64,000 bases of DNA from Stratiolaelaps scimitus (lineage: Eukaryota; Arthropoda; Arachnida; Mesostigmata; Laelapidae), in NCBI GenBank assembly GCA_019614645.1, contig JABWDB010000006.1, positions 2,108,001-2,172,000 on the forward strand. The letters run 5' to 3'. The translations under genes and the position numbers were made by a program. Position 1 is the stretch's first letter. Each line of letters begins with the position of its first letter. This document shows positions 12,420 to 24,939 of the stretch, piece by piece. A model generated the notes under the pieces. That model did not search any database. It was not told the origin of the DNA and saw only the letters and a program-made list of their open reading frames with translations.

Positions 12420-15400
12420 ATATCTCTCTATCGTTCCTTTGGCTGAATGTTTTTAGTGTTTTTATACGTCACCCAGCGTGCTTTGTAGAAGTCCTCGTGT
12501 TGCGGCTTGCTGCTTGATTGTGTGCCATATATACGGGACAATATGTCGACCATCTATCCGTGTATCTCATCATGCTAGCTATACATAACTAGCATAAGCA
12601 GACGTCTGCACACGATCACGTAACAGGATCAATGCGTTTACCTGATTCGATCTCACTGCTAGGCATGGTTGGGGCAACTCGCGAGGCAGACATGAATTCT
12701 AAAGTGGTCGAGATTCGAAGAGCCGTCCCTACAACATGCCAGATATGGGACTGTTCATAAGGATGCACCGAATATATGTTCTTATGTGCTAATGACGTAC
12801 TCCTCTCAAGGGCTCCATCATAAAGTCATCATGCTGTGCGACACGTGATTATAAACCGAAATTAAATTCCTTATACATAGCGAATTTTAGCCAACCTCCA
12901 CAACAACTCCTGTTGCAAACCATACTCCTACAAGAAATATTTCCCGTTAACTTGGTGGAATTAATTTGAATAATAACCCTGATGAGCAACGGGATTGAAT
13001 TTCTAATTCGAACGACACGCATCCATAGCGTTAAAGCATGCGCTATTGACAAAAAAAACCTGACCATAATACACTGTAAGGGCTCGAGATCGGGCAGACC
13101 CTCACGGCGACACGCTCGCTATATTCCATTCAGTGCCTTTACAGATACATAATGTGTCTCGGTAGAATGTTTATCTAGCGAGTTTCGAATCAGAGTTTGT
13201 CAACAAACACATTTTGATGTTTTATGATGATATCGAGACTTTCGCTTGACAGAAAGTGTTGGACATCGGTCAGCAGAAAAGGTCAATGCTGCGAAGGGCG
13301 CCTGAGGAAAGTTTGCCTCATGCGGCAACTCTCTCGGGGTCGATCCAGCCCCGATCGCTCGCAGGGGATGAACGGGCCAGCAATTCAGCTCGTTACTTTG
13401 TTTGCCACTCGACATCACCACCGCAAGCAGTGATTCGGCCTCGATATTACGGGATGTTTTGTTCCACAACCCCGTTTAACGTTGCGTCGTATAGCAGCGT
13501 AAATAGATATACACATACATTCATTCATACAGAGCTATTGCGTGTTCGATTATTGTTGCCACAGTCATCTCAGCTCTGTTCGGCTATGTTGCCCCATTTG
13601 GACCTCGCCGTCAGTACAGTGTCTCTTATTCGTACGACACATGATCTCCTACATCTGCCACGAGTGTTGAAGTTATCTTCCGCTCTCGCAGCTGACTGAT
13701 GTGAACCATTGCCAATGGCACGGGACGGGGTCATTCGGGCAGCAGCCTATTCGATTGTGGCTGTGTGTCCAGGCGCTGTAGCGGTGCTGGTACCGCTGAT
13801 GATGGCGGTGATGATGTCGTCGTATTCTGGCGAATTTCTATTTTCGTTATGTGGCTCGCGTTCTGCCGTCGGCAATATTGCTCGACTGAGTCGCGCTGCT
13901 GTTCCTGAAGTATACGTTCATTCACCCCCGGGAATGACGGAGACACCGAGTATTATTATGATTATTATTTTGCTATTATTGGTAGAAACTGCACGGGAGT
14001 GTATGGGCGAGCTCGCGGCTGTATTCGACTCGAACGGTGGATCAATTTTACTCTTTCGACTCGTCTGTTTCTAAGTTTATACTGATGTCGTCTCCAGGTT
14101 GCACTACTGCCAGTAGTGGATTCTGCGATCTCAACTCTCTCTCTCCCCCTCTCTCTCTCCCTCTGGAACCAGAAATACACGGGTAGAAAATGAGAGATCC
14201 AGCTGGAAATGGAAATGTCTATAGACATGCCCTACCACTGCTCCCCTTGTGATACACTACGCTCGCCTCAGCGCCCGGGGACTTACAGCGCCACCGGCGA
14301 ACGAATCGAATTCAATCTCCGGCGAATGAGCTTGGCAAAAATAAAACGACACCATCCTCGTTCACGCTGTGGTCCCAGAACGGATATATATGTATGTATA
14401 TGTATATGGCCTGTTGGTGATTGTACTACCGCCGACGGTTCAGCGAACCATGCTAGAGGCCTTGCTATTACACACTTGGAAGGTTGGACATTATCGCTGC
14501 GATTCCTGCATTACGTGACCTATATTGAAATAAGAGACGAGATAAGCGCGTCGGCCGACCGTCGGCGTCGAGTCGATGAAGACGTGTTGTCCTTTGTGGT
14601 GCGTGTCAGAGACAGTCAAGGAAAACTGTGCAAGCGAACCCTTCACAGATCACTTGAGAGCGTGAGGGATTTTTAGAGGACTTCCTTGGCTGAGCAGCGG
14701 GCTACAGATCATTACGAATTGCTGATCCATCTAGCTTTCGACTGAACGATTATGGCTCGCATTCGTAGAAACGGATAGTTAAGCTGACGCTGGAACAGGG
14801 GTGAATACTTAGAATACAATAGTGTATTGAAAAAGCCGTTGAACTCGCCGTAGTACTCGGCTGAAATGGGATATTTAGACAGATTTCGTTGGTTACATAA
14901 CAGAATAACATGTGTACATGTGTGTCATCAAGCATTGTTCAGTGCGTGTACAAGTGAACGTTAAATGTTCCTATCTCAAAATGTTCAATACGGATTGTCT
15001 ACGTACCCGTAGACCGCAAGGATACCTAGCGTTTGAAAGAAGACTCTGTAATGTCGCCTCTGCAAACCACTACAGTCATAGTTCTTCAACCCAATCCTCT
15101 ATCGGGAACTAAGGCACATCATGCAGTGACCACCACCATTGATGTACAAATCCTGCAGATAAACGCGCAACACTTGTTTACCTCTGTGTGTGTCTTGATC
15201 TCACTCATCGCCATATTTTATATGATACATATGCTAGTGTTTCGCTCACACTGTTCGTACGTTCACCGTCGACTTGACTCCACATAGATTTATTAATGAG
15301 TAGACACTTCGTTCAAAAGGAGGTGCGATCGCTAGTGGCAGTAGCGGGCCATCATTATTTGATAACCCTATTTTTTTAATTAATTAATCTACTCCATAAT

Positions 15401-16400
15401 GACCTAATACGCCGCAGCAGCTTTACCACGCTATGGTAGCGCCAGCACCGTGTCTCTGTCTTTCTCATCACTGCATCTCGCCGTCCGGCGTTTTAGTGAC
15501 GGCGGCTTCCCTGCCACAGGCGGTCCGGCAGTCTGGTCATCGCTCTACTAAATTTGAGATGCACTCCACGTGAGGCGGCCGGCTGTCGCTGCTCGGTTGG
15601 CACTTCTGCGAAGGGAGCCAGCTACCGTCGTGGCCGTCTGCTAGTGGCCATTACTGGGCTACGGCGTTCGTATGAGGCGTACATACGAAATGAACGCGAG
15701 CTACCTGTTCTGACAATGTCAGCGTGGCCACAGTTCCGGGAAGCGAAGATCTGTGTCAAATCTTTGGCGTGTCTGTCGTTCGTATCGTGCTTTCTTCCGT
15801 GTGTGCCCCTAGACCCCAATGACTGTCAGCGCTCATTCGCGTGCTGCTGTGCTAAGGGCACGTATACAGATACGAACAAACAGATTACATACGATTGCTG
15901 CTCGGACCTCTGGCCCATCGAAATCACTCGAAGCGGTCGAGGTGGACAAGGAGATGACAACAGATCGGCAAGAGCTGGCTGCCAGAGGGTCATCTTGTGT
16001 CCCAGAAGCGGCAAGCATGCTATCGAGTTGTCGAAACAGCGTGCACCAGTATACAGTGAAATCATTGGACAGGCGACAATTTGTAGGCTTATAGCCTGGC
16101 CTTGACACCATATTTCTGACAGTGCTTTCCTAATTGATTCAAGTCGTCAAGATCGGTCCGTGTCGATTTTAAGGAAGCTGTCGTGTTCAAAGTGACAGGG
16201 AGAAGTCGAAGTTGGATCACGTAGAGCGAGAAATAGCTAGGAACCTTTTGCACTGGCTGAAAATTGCTATTCACTAATTAAACCATGATCAAAGCAAACA
16301 TTGAAAGCTCGTCATAGAGGCAATTTCGTTCTCACTTTTACATCGGGCACACTCATCTTTAATATTTATTTAAATGCTATAGGCTAATGTATACTATATA
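12420..16400. other. Non-coding stretch, no gene seen
   Basis: Open frames up to about 180 codons occur (for example 15554-16105) but have random-like composition, with many Cys, Arg and Ser, and no domain or splice support. A CT run lies at about 14132-14163. Confidence 0.5.
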
Positions 16401-16630
16401 AAGGTTATTCATGTGCCACGGAAAATCTCGCCCTCGAACGAATCGTCCTGCCCCAATGATGTCCTTTACAAGATTCAATTACGAACTTTGCCAGGCTAAA
16501 TGTGGATTAAGAGCGAAAATGTCAACAGGTCACCGAGAGCCCCCAGCAAACTTGAGGCTATCTGTATTTCGAGAACAAAAGACATCCCGTCTCCGCCAAC
16601 CTTCTCGGCGCGAATCGTATTAGGCGACGT

Positions 16631-16882
16631 ATGCTGATAAGTACATCACGTCAGACACGCCACATGAAACAATGGAACGCGAACCGTATGCAAAACTCGA
16701 AGCAGAGGGGAATGCGCGAACAAAAGTTACTTCGCCAGATAAAACCTCAAGGCCGAAATGATGAAATCGTCGAAGCCAGAGTAGACCGGAGCAAAGCGAC
16801 ACAGATCAAGAAACAGGCGAACATCTACAAGAATAAATTAGATAGACCTTTCCACACGCTGCTACCACTACTACTTGGCTAG
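16631..16882 (+). CDS. Candidate basic, Cys-free ORF, 83 residues
   Basis: An ATG-started frame of 83 codons rich in Lys, Arg, Gln and Asn with no Cys. It looks helical in its middle part (for example RSKATQIKKQANIYKNKLDR). A second protein-like frame, 16411-16623, ends eight bases upstream in a different frame. No domain is recognised, and the purine-rich strand bias alone could produce this composition. The pair could be an old broken coding sequence, two exons, or chance. Confidence 0.18.
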   Translation: MLISTSRQTRHMKQWNANRMQNSKQRGMREQKLLRQIKPQGRNDEIVEARVDRSKATQIKKQANIYKNKLDRPFHTLLPLLLG

Positions 16883-17369
16883 GCAGGCGTACGGCTGACA
16901 AACATGAATCGTATGGTGGATGCGCTAAGATACTATGTAGATTCGTCTCTGTTCGCTATCCGGCGCTGTCATAATGTTGGGTTCATCATTCTCGGCTGTC
17001 TGGCGCCGCCGTAGCGATCTCTCTACCCCCTTGTTCCTTTGTGGGAGCTGCTTGTTTCAGCGCGGAGAGGCACGTTTGCGGCTTTCGCTCGCTTGGGCCC
17101 TGTTCGTTTGCTAGGTAGCTCGTTATGGCGTTTTTTCTCGGAGTCGTCGAATTGCTCTTTCGACTCTGTCCGCTTGTTGCCAACGGGCTCCGTCGATGGA
17201 CGAAGGCGAAAGCGAATGGAGGAACCGAGTCCTTGTGGCCAGGGAGGCGAAGCGGACGCTTTCGTTGACGTTCACGACAACTTCGCCAAACAGGATAGGG
17301 CATCAACCACTGTGGCACATTGTACTCGTTGGTAGCCGTTGGCCGAGATAATAAGAGCGGGAAGTGAGT

Positions 17370-17370
17370 C

Positions 17371-17405
<35 letters not shown>

Positions 17406-17430
17406 GGGAGGCAGGGAGGGAGAGAGAGGG
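17370..17430 (+). repeat. (GA)n purine repeat
   Basis: A GA array that degenerates into GGGA and GGCA units. On the minus strand it reads as a Ser-Leu repeat and inflates a spurious frame. Confidence 0.9.
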
Positions 17431-17947
17431 GAATCCAAACAGAAGAAAACGCTTGAACGCTGTACTCCAGAAAGACGCCTGTGGCCACACACGAAGTGGA
17501 AAGTTGACCTTGGCCAAAGACGGCGTCGTTCAGGCGTTTCGCGTTTTTGTTCTCGATTGATTAGAAAGGTCAGGCGGCATCGAATGGTCCGGCTGCTTCC
17601 TTGTTCGACTTTGCCACCCACAAATGTCGCGTGTATCAAAGCAGCCTGATATAAGCCAGGCGCTGCTTGTAGAATGTACACCCGTACGCTATATGGTGAA
17701 TACATATAGGTTGTACACTGCTTCATGGGCGGGTCTGCATCAGCATCAGATCTATCACATATGATGTGATGGGATCTAATATGCAAATGGAATGATGTCA
17801 CAATCCGAACGGGCAGGACTTGCTGGACTTGACGGGCGTCAGTGAGCCTGACTGAATGATTGTCAAATATATGAATCTTTGTGATCTGTGAAGCCTTTCG
17901 TACGCGGGCCGTAAATGTTATATTGAAGAGAAGAGCTGGGGGAGAGG

Positions 17948-17985
17948 TCTATATAAAGCACGTAAATGAACTGAGTTGAGTTTTT
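17948..17985 (+). promoter_or_regulatory. Weak TATA-box candidate
   Basis: CTATATAAAGC occurs at about 17949-17959. No clear initiator word is present about 30 bases downstream and no coding frame follows, so this may simply be AT-rich DNA. Confidence 0.12.
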
Positions 17986-18747
17986 GGCCGCTCGTGTAAT
18001 TTGCTTTTTCCTTTAATTAGTGTTCGTATTGGTACGCTATTCTAAGGTGGTAATTCTAAAATAAATGCGTGCATCTATATATGAGCAAATACTTAAGCTA
18101 TAGTGTGTGCAACATACCTCGCTGTGGTGTAGTTAACAACGCAATATGGTATAGATGACAACATAATGAGAAAATCCAATATGTTCCTTGTTAATTTCGT
18201 TTTAAGCAAATGTTCGTTGACTCCGTTTTTTGGGTTCTGAGTTAAATATTTCATTTCTACTTACTGGAGCTGAATCTTCTGTGTGCCATGGAATAAAATA
18301 GCGCAGTATGGTGTACATGTTTTATGATGGTAATTTAGGTCTTCAAATCATATCGGACAAACTCCGATTGGCGCTAACCGACTGCGATTCTACAATAACC
18401 AGCAATGGAGGGACTTAGTATGAAGATTATTATTGCTCCTATTGAAATTGCAATTTTCCAACTAATTAGCAGAGTATCCCAAAAAAAAAAACAAATACAT
18501 CAATTTCGATGAGAATAGTCATCCAATGAGCCATGCCGTCTTCTACCTATCTGTTAGCGACTTTGTAGCTCTGTCAACCTCTATTACTGTCTTGGCAATA
18601 TATATTTACATTGACTCTTTTTGCCTGCTGGCTAACCATGCGCACTTGTCGGCTATGTTGTCCATACATTCACATGGTAACATGTCGATGTAGTATATAT
18701 CTATCTATATCCATCCAGCTATTCACCCTGACATTGGGAGTTTGCAG

Positions 18748-18783
18748 AGCTCTTCTTCAAATAGTGCTAGACGGATACTTGAA
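18748..18783 (+). CDS. Candidate 36-nt microexon
   Basis: The sequence TTTGCAG at 18741-18747 is followed by 36 bases that translate in phase 0 as SSSSNSARRILE, then GTAAGTG at 18784. Length is a multiple of three and both phases are 0, so it could be skipped without shifting frame, as in regulated microexons. The acceptor's pyrimidine tract is only fair. No neighbouring exon was identified, so this rests on splice words alone. Confidence 0.2.
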
Positions 18784-18789
18784 GTAAGT

Positions 18790-21500
18790 GGTTGCCGATC
18801 AGCGTGTGTCTGCGCTGTTTGTGTGTGTGTTCATATATTCGAATTGAAGAAATATTGATGCTGACAGCAGCAGAAGCAGTTTGATGCCACGTATACAGGG
18901 GGGGGGGGGTTGACCGTAGGCACACACACACAAACTCGATTCAATGTAGTATATCGATTCAACCGATCATCTGAAGCCAATCATCAGACATCTGACAACT
19001 GACATCTGCTTCAGACTTCGTCTTGAGCGAAAACGACTCGAGCTGGCGGCTGACAGGCGAAAACAGAGAGATCAACAAGATGCCTCGATACACGATCTAG
19101 AGTTTCCCTCGCAGTTGTTCGCACATGCAACGAGATGGTGCTCGTATGCAAAAAAAAATAGGAAACTATAACTCTCAAATCGACGTGTGTCACAATATAT
19201 ATATATATATATATATATATTTATCTTTGTGACTAAGAGTACTGAGCAGGTAGCTTGATGATTTGGTGACTGTCGTCACCGGGAGAACATATCGTAACAA
19301 AGTATGATCGCTTGCTTTGAGAAAGTCAAGAAAATATCGAATAGTGAACGAATGACTTTCGTCGTTCTAATCATCGTGATAGCGACGTGGGTGAAGTTTG
19401 CCTACATCAATCAAGTGTATTAAGGAAGTTTGCAATTGTTGTGGAGTCGCCGTTTATTATATGGTACATGCTGGCTCAGTTGCTAACAAACGATTTATTT
19501 CCGTTGACCCCTCTGTAGGGGAGTCCCAGGGATGGTACATCTACAAGGGCACGTTGGTTGTACCTAGGATTACTGCTTGGACACATAAGCCGGATGAATA
19601 TCCAGGTTCTAATGTTGCCGTTGCTGGCCTCGGGGAAGCGTGGAGTTTTCCGTCCCGTAGCAATGGGATATTGGGAGCAGAAAAAGTTGGGGGTGTCAGC
19701 CGTCAATGAGAACAAGAAATGTGGGGGGAAGCCATATTCCCAGTGTATCTTCGTTGATTTGTAAATCTAATATGATATAATTATAGTTTGTAGATATATA
19801 CATATATATATATATATAATATATATATGTATCGACTAGCGCCGTGCCTTTTTCATCCATTCTAATAGCCCACGATTTAGGAGATACGCTTTGCGCCAGC
19901 CTTCATTACAACACATGTGATAAAGCATTGAGATTGGCTTATATATATATATATATATATATATTGTCCTGCAAAAAAATATAGTCCTGTGCCAGAATTA
20001 TTATCCGCCACTTCCGAAAGACATCCTCAGATACGCGATAATCATAATCTCCCCCGTGTTGTTTACATTGTCTAAATCAATCGTTGCGCTCACGAATGAT
20101 AATAATACGACTCAGGATAGGTTCAATCTGCGGAAAAGTTTAGACCGCGTCGAGAGGTGGAGGGCACTGCGAGTTCCGATGTCACAATTGAAATTGGCTG
20201 CTATTCGCGTCCACTCTGCTTTCAGTGAATCTGGTCATTCTCATTGCTATAATTGAATTGAATTGCTGTGGTATCTGCGCCCTACGAACGCTCGGGGCAG
20301 GCACGCAGTCTCCCCAAGTGTTTCTCTCTGCTGGGCCGTATTTGACTGCTGGCGAGCCGCAGCGGACGCTGAGAATGTTAATTAGCATCGGTTCCACCGT
20401 TCGCCACCGTAGCCAGCCGTGATTCCCAATTGACTTCGATGTTACTTGTTGCCAACGACGAACATACGTACTTTGCCGCTTGAAATCAATGCATCTCGGT
20501 GATTTCAATTCGAGTGGGGTGAAGCTCCGATGGGCAAGGCGAGACGATATTCGACAATTTGACAATATTTGTTTGTTCTTTAGTGTAGTATTGTGTCCGT
20601 GTGTAAGATTTGGCCTGTAGGCGGGCTGTTCATTGAGATTGGCGTTACCTATTCGGCACGATTGATACGTATTAATGGACTGCGTCAGGATGGCGAACCC
20701 ATTTATTGAATTTATGATATATACATATATATATATATACGGAGCACTCTCATACGTGAATGAAACATCGCTTATTAGCGTTGAGCGAGTATAAAGGTGA
20801 GCAAAGCGAACGATCATTTTCGGATAAGAACCATCCCGGCTGAATAGCGTTCGCTTCTGTCAGTGAAAGGGGTCTGTTTTGTGTTATATCAACTTAACTG
20901 TTTCGTTCCATGTTTCCGTATATGGTTCGATGATGATGCGCTCTTGGCCAAACGATTTTCATGTGTTGTCATAACTAAATCGTTATGGTGGAACCTGTTA
21001 GACCAACTAAACAGAATCCGAGTTTCGTAAAAAACCCTTTCTATTATAATGCCCCAAATTTGGTTAGTTTAGTTATAGGTGATGTTACAGTATTAATGTA
21101 TCAGTGGGTCGTCTAATTGGTGTTGGTTAACGGGAAAATATTTGTGTTAATGTCAGACTAACAATAATAATTAATTATAATTATAATCCCTCTACTTCGT
21201 AGATTCGAACGGAGAATTTTAGAAATCGATAACGCAGCCTTTTGTAAATAGAAAGAATTTTTTTTTTCTATATATATCCAAGTTCAGACTAGAGGGTAGA
21301 GTCGACATTTTAACTTGACGCTCGTTGCGCCACCATTGACAATTTCCGGAATTATGCGCTCCTGCGACGCTCTATTTTGTAGTGTTTTTAGTGTAAAAAA
21401 GTAAAGTAAAGTAGTGTTTGTAGTGTTTTTTCAAAGTCCGTCGTATGTGAGGCGATGCTTCTCCGCATTATGGGAGTGGTAACTCCATGATCATCATAGG
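18790..21500. other. Mostly non-coding, TA repeats
   Basis: Contains a poly-G run near 18898-18909, TA runs at 19194-19221, 19793-19831, 19940-19964 and 20717-20740, and one protein-like small frame listed separately (19461-19709). I see no supported splice pair in the rest. Confidence 0.5.
19461..19709 (+). CDS. Candidate 82-residue ORF, unknown
   Basis: ATG with G at +4 opens an 82-codon frame rich in Gly, Val, Ala and Ser with no Cys, for example RFISVDPSVGESQGWYIYKG near its start. This is more protein-like than neighbouring frames. I recognise no family, see no signal peptide, and see no clear splice sites at its ends. It lies between TA microsatellites. It may be a relic or a chance frame. 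Confidence 0.18.
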   Translation: MVHAGSVANKRFISVDPSVGESQGWYIYKGTLVVPRITAWTHKPDEYPGSNVAVAGLGEAWSFPSRSNGILGAEKVGGVSRQ

Positions 21501-21526
21501 GATCGTCAGAGAATCGACTTTCTTAC

Positions 21527-21586
21527 GGTATAATTTTGTTCGTTTTCATCTACTCGATAGATTAGAGCGCCCTGACCAGGCTTCGC
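21527..21586 (-). CDS. Candidate 60-nt internal exon
   Basis: On the minus strand, an AG directly after an in-frame TAG is followed by 60 open bases reading AKPGQGALIYRVDENEQNYT, then a good donor, GTAAGAAAG. Both boundaries are phase 0. The upstream tract contains a TTAAT branch-like word but is not strongly pyrimidine-rich. The peptide looks like ordinary protein but I cannot assign it. Confidence 0.2.
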
Positions 21587-21837
21587 CTACATGCAATTAA
21601 CGAATTGTTAGGGAATGATCATTATGTCCGGACGAAGGTATTTCAGGTTTCCATGAAAACGTGTTCGCAACATTTGCGAGGGCCATTGCAGACTGATGCA
21701 TCTCGATATGATGCAACGGCGCTGACTACGGTGCAGTTTATTAATAACGCCACTGCCACGTAGAACTAATCAGTAATTTGCTTAGCCACGACTGACTCGA
21801 CAGACAAACCCCATCATCGAAATGTGTGCTTCCACTT

Positions 21838-21877
21838 TCTCTCTCTCTGTCTCGCTCTCTCTCTCTCTCTCTCTCTG
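21838..21877 (+). repeat. (CT)n microsatellite
   Basis: A CT array with a few G interruptions. It creates Ser-Leu frames on one strand and Arg-Glu frames on the other. Confidence 0.9.
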
Positions 21878-21999
21878 TGGCCGCGAAGAAGGATTTTATG
21901 ATCCACCTTCGTCATGCCACCGCAGCGGTGGCCGCTTGTGTATGCTAAACCAAAATACTGTGACGCAGCCACAACGCATCGATGTCCAATGGGCCCTGC

Positions 22000-23450
22000 C
22001 GAGACCTTCGACGCGTCAACGAACGAATAGTCCAAACGTGCTCAAATGAACCCGCGGGAGTAGATTTCTCCACGCGCTGACGTACGTCGTGCACGCTTGA
22101 CGAAAGATACAAACGCGGACGAGCAGGCGAGACGGCCACGCTGTGCTCAGAATAAAAAGAAAAAACACACACACACAATATCGACGTGCGGTAAGCCGCC
22201 AACGATGATAACGAAAGTGGGAGATTTGCTTGATTCGCTCGTGAGTGCCGGACCACAGTAACTGACCGACCATCTGTGGTGTTTAGCAACAGCTGATTTC
22301 TCTCTCTCGGCTTTGGGCGCCCTGGGTAATTTTGCCGTTGGCCGTAGCAATAAGTAGCGCGGACGCTCACGGGAAGCTCACGTTCCTTGACTGTGCTCTG
22401 TGGTCAAACGAGACGACGCTGGGAGAGTAAGCGGCTGGCTGGCTGGCCTTAGCTGCCGCAGAGTGTGCTACGTTGCCTGCTGTTGCTACACTGAGTCGCC
22501 ACGAGGAGCCATGACCGTTGCCTTCTGCAGCCGCGCGCTGAAGTGGACGCCATCGGTTGTCGGCTGATTGGCTTGTTTCGCAGACTTCTCCCAATCACGA
22601 GGTGGTCGGTTGCTGTCTCGGACATCGTCGTCGACGCTGTTCGCTTTTCGTTTTTCGCCGCCGCCGCCGTCGCCTCCGAAGAACAAACCCTTGCTGTCGC
22701 GCAGCCAACATGACGGGGAGTACCGGCAGCTGCTGCTAATACCGCTTCTCCTCCTCTGATCGAGTTCCTGATGATTTGAGAATTACGATCCTGGTCAGCT
22801 CGGCTCGCCCGGGCTCTCGGGAGCTCCCCCGGGGCCAAAACGAAAACTGCTCCCGCAGATCTTCACCACCACCACCACCACCTTGTACCTGCGTCTCTCT
22901 CGGAGCAGTGCGCGATCGAGCGAGCATACGTCAGCTACTCGAAACAACGTGAAGCTTTTTTTTTTATTTCGCCAGAAGATCTATGGCGCTGTCCTTTCGT
23001 CGATGTGGCGGTAGAGCATATCGCGCGCCGCGGACAGATGGACTTCACGGTCCGAGATGGACCTCACCGATGGCCGTAGTCATCGGATGAAGTGGTGCTG
23101 CCGCTGTTGCTGCTGCCCATCGCAACTTTCGAATCGTCGAAAATCGTCGTTTTCGAAGGCAACAATTATAGGGAGGGTGTGGTGTTGGCCTGCCTCGTAT
23201 CATTTTCGGCTAGCCGAGCGACGTAATCAAGCGAATGGTGCATTGACCACTGCGGAGCTCCTACCCGACAGGGGTCTTCCTGTCACCGACGCGACCCGGA
23301 CGAAACATGAGAGATACCATCTGAACAGCGTAACATCAATAAAAATAACTGTTGAACAGCAGACGACGACCACACTGTTTGCCGTATTAGTACTTTGGAA
23401 CAATAAGTCCAGCGGTGAGCGATAGCTGGAGAAAACGCCGAGGTGTGTCG
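22000..23450. other. GC-rich region, possible untranslated exon or promoter
   Basis: This block is CpG- and GC-rich, with GCC and CTG triplets near 22660-22680 and 22865-22885, and is open in several frames on both strands. No frame shows a domain, and none is bracketed by strong splice signals. GC-rich blocks of this kind are often promoter-proximal or 5' untranslated, but nothing in the sequence proves that. Confidence 0.25.
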
Positions 23451-23689
23451 ACCGAGAAACAGCGAAATCTGGAAATTTTCAACTCGAAATCACGATACAC
23501 ACACATACAAACATACACGAAGTTGCTATTAAATCAAGGTTAACCAAGTTGAGATTGATGTGGGTGGAAATTCGATTTGTCGAAAGACCAACCGGAAGAA
23601 AGCAGAATAGAGGAAGACGCCCAGTTCACTGTCGAAGAGACATAATTTGTAAATAACATTTACAAATTTGCCCTTGTAAAGACCATTTG

Positions 23690-23777
23690 ATATATATATA
23701 TATATATATATATATTCCAACTCCTAACTTTCAAATATCAGATTTCCTTGTTATATATATATATATATATATATATG
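23690..23777. repeat. Paired (TA)n microsatellites
   Basis: Two TA runs, 23690-23715 and 23752-23777, are separated by about 36 bases. No coding meaning is seen. Confidence 0.9.
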
Positions 23778-24649
23778 TAGATTTTTGTGTTTCATTTCAT
23801 TTTCGAATCGTTGCCAGCGTCATGTTGGAATACAGAAGGCGTTTCTGGTTTGCCATCAATACGATCGCGGTCTGCCGCCCGCCATCCTCTTCCTGGTGGT
23901 ATAATAATATCGCAGTGTATCAACAAGATAAACAGACGAATGTCACTCACTGGTGGAATCATAAAACATTCGAATCTAAAAGAGCGATTTCAATCGTATG
24001 TACAATGTGTATTATACATGCGTACCTCTCCGCCTGTCACTCTATCCGTTCAACGTATGCACTCACGTATACGCGAACAAACACAGGAACGCCCGCCCGC
24101 CCGGCCGCCAGCCCCCGTTCCGCGCCTAAGCACGCTGTCACTCGACGGTGTTGATTAGGCAGAATATTGTCGTTAGCTGGATTTTGGCTCGCTCTCTCTC
24201 TCTCTCTCTGTCTTTGGTTGGCTGGCCAACAGTGTCCACACGTTGCCTTCGCTCTGACGGCGACGCAGATGAGTGACTGTATGGTTATTGTTTTGTGACG
24301 GGGACTACGGTTGCTGGCGATGTTCTTTGGCGGCTTCGTGGTGAATGCTGGCGACAATTACGAGACAAATGATTTTACTGGAAGAATTAATTGCATTTAT
24401 ATTGATGTATGAATCTAGAACGGTGTGCCGATCCGCTGATGCACTTATGGCCACATGCAATGCTGATGAATGGCGATGAATGAGTGACGGTACGAGGCAA
24501 TGGCAATTGACTCTTGAATCTGTTAGATCCTGTTTGTGCTCGATACCGACGGCGATGGGACAACATCGCGACTCTCCATTTGTTGATGGTGGTCCTAATA
24601 TTTTTCCCTCATCAATTTTTGCTGTATCGTCCAGCTGTTTCTCTTCCAG

Positions 24650-24886
24650 CTGCGCAAACGGAGAATCCAATCTTCTACGATCAAGATGTTAAACCATTGT
24701 CTGTCGATTGCATTCGTTCTCTCTATTTGCATAAAATTGTCTGTACATGCTTCACCCATCCTCCGACAGCGACGTTCCAACGAGCTAAATACCCCCACCG
24801 CCGGTGCCGGTGCCGCTGCCGCGGTCAGTATGAAAATGGAAAATAATAAATTCGCATTAGAAAAAACGAAGAAGAGGTTCACATAA
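24650..24886 (+). CDS. Candidate secreted-peptide exon with signal peptide
   Basis: A strong acceptor (CTGTTTCTCTTCCAG, ending at 24649) is followed by 36 untranslated bases and an ATG at 24686, giving a 66-codon frame. The first 22 residues, MLNHCLSIAFVLSICIKLSV then HA, form a good signal peptide with Val at -3 and Ala at -1. Shortly after come a basic RQRR site, an Ala/Gly-rich stretch, and a C-terminal KTKKR. This layout resembles a neuropeptide or hormone precursor. A possible donor (GTCAGT at about 24824) would join it to a later exon; otherwise it ends at TAA. No mature peptide family is recognised, and the adjacent GCC/GGC repeats make chance possible. Confidence 0.33.
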   Translation: MRKRRIQSSTIKMLNHCLSIAFVLSICIKLSVHASPILRQRRSNELNTPTAGAGAAAAVSMKMENNKFALEKTKKRFT

Positions 24887-24913
24887 TGTTTGGCATCGGT
24901 ACGAGTACGGCCT

Positions 24914-24936
24914 CGGCGGCGGCGGCGGCGGCAGCG
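24914..24936 (+). repeat. (GGC)n triplet repeat
   Basis: A GGC array followed by GCAGCGG just downstream of the signal-peptide candidate. It could encode polyGly or polyAla, but no flanking frame supports that. Confidence 0.85.
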
Positions 24937-24939
24937 GTC

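Larger units (their letters stand above)
16900..18740. other. Non-coding stretch with GA repeat
   Basis: The long minus-strand open frame here is produced largely by the GA/CT repeat at 17370-17430. Apart from that repeat and a weak TATA-like site near 17950, I see nothing gene-like. Confidence 0.55.

Noticed and set aside
15554..16105. 183-codon plus-strand frame
   Set aside because: No ATG at its 5' end, Cys- and Arg-rich random-like composition, and a GC-rich region that lengthens chance frames.
16986..17801. 271-codon open frame on the minus strand
   Set aside because: It is carried by the GA/CT repeat at 17370-17430, has low-complexity Ser-Leu runs, and has no domain or splice support.
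20182..20817. 211-codon minus-strand frame
   Set aside because: It includes a translated TA microsatellite and lacks domains and splice signals.
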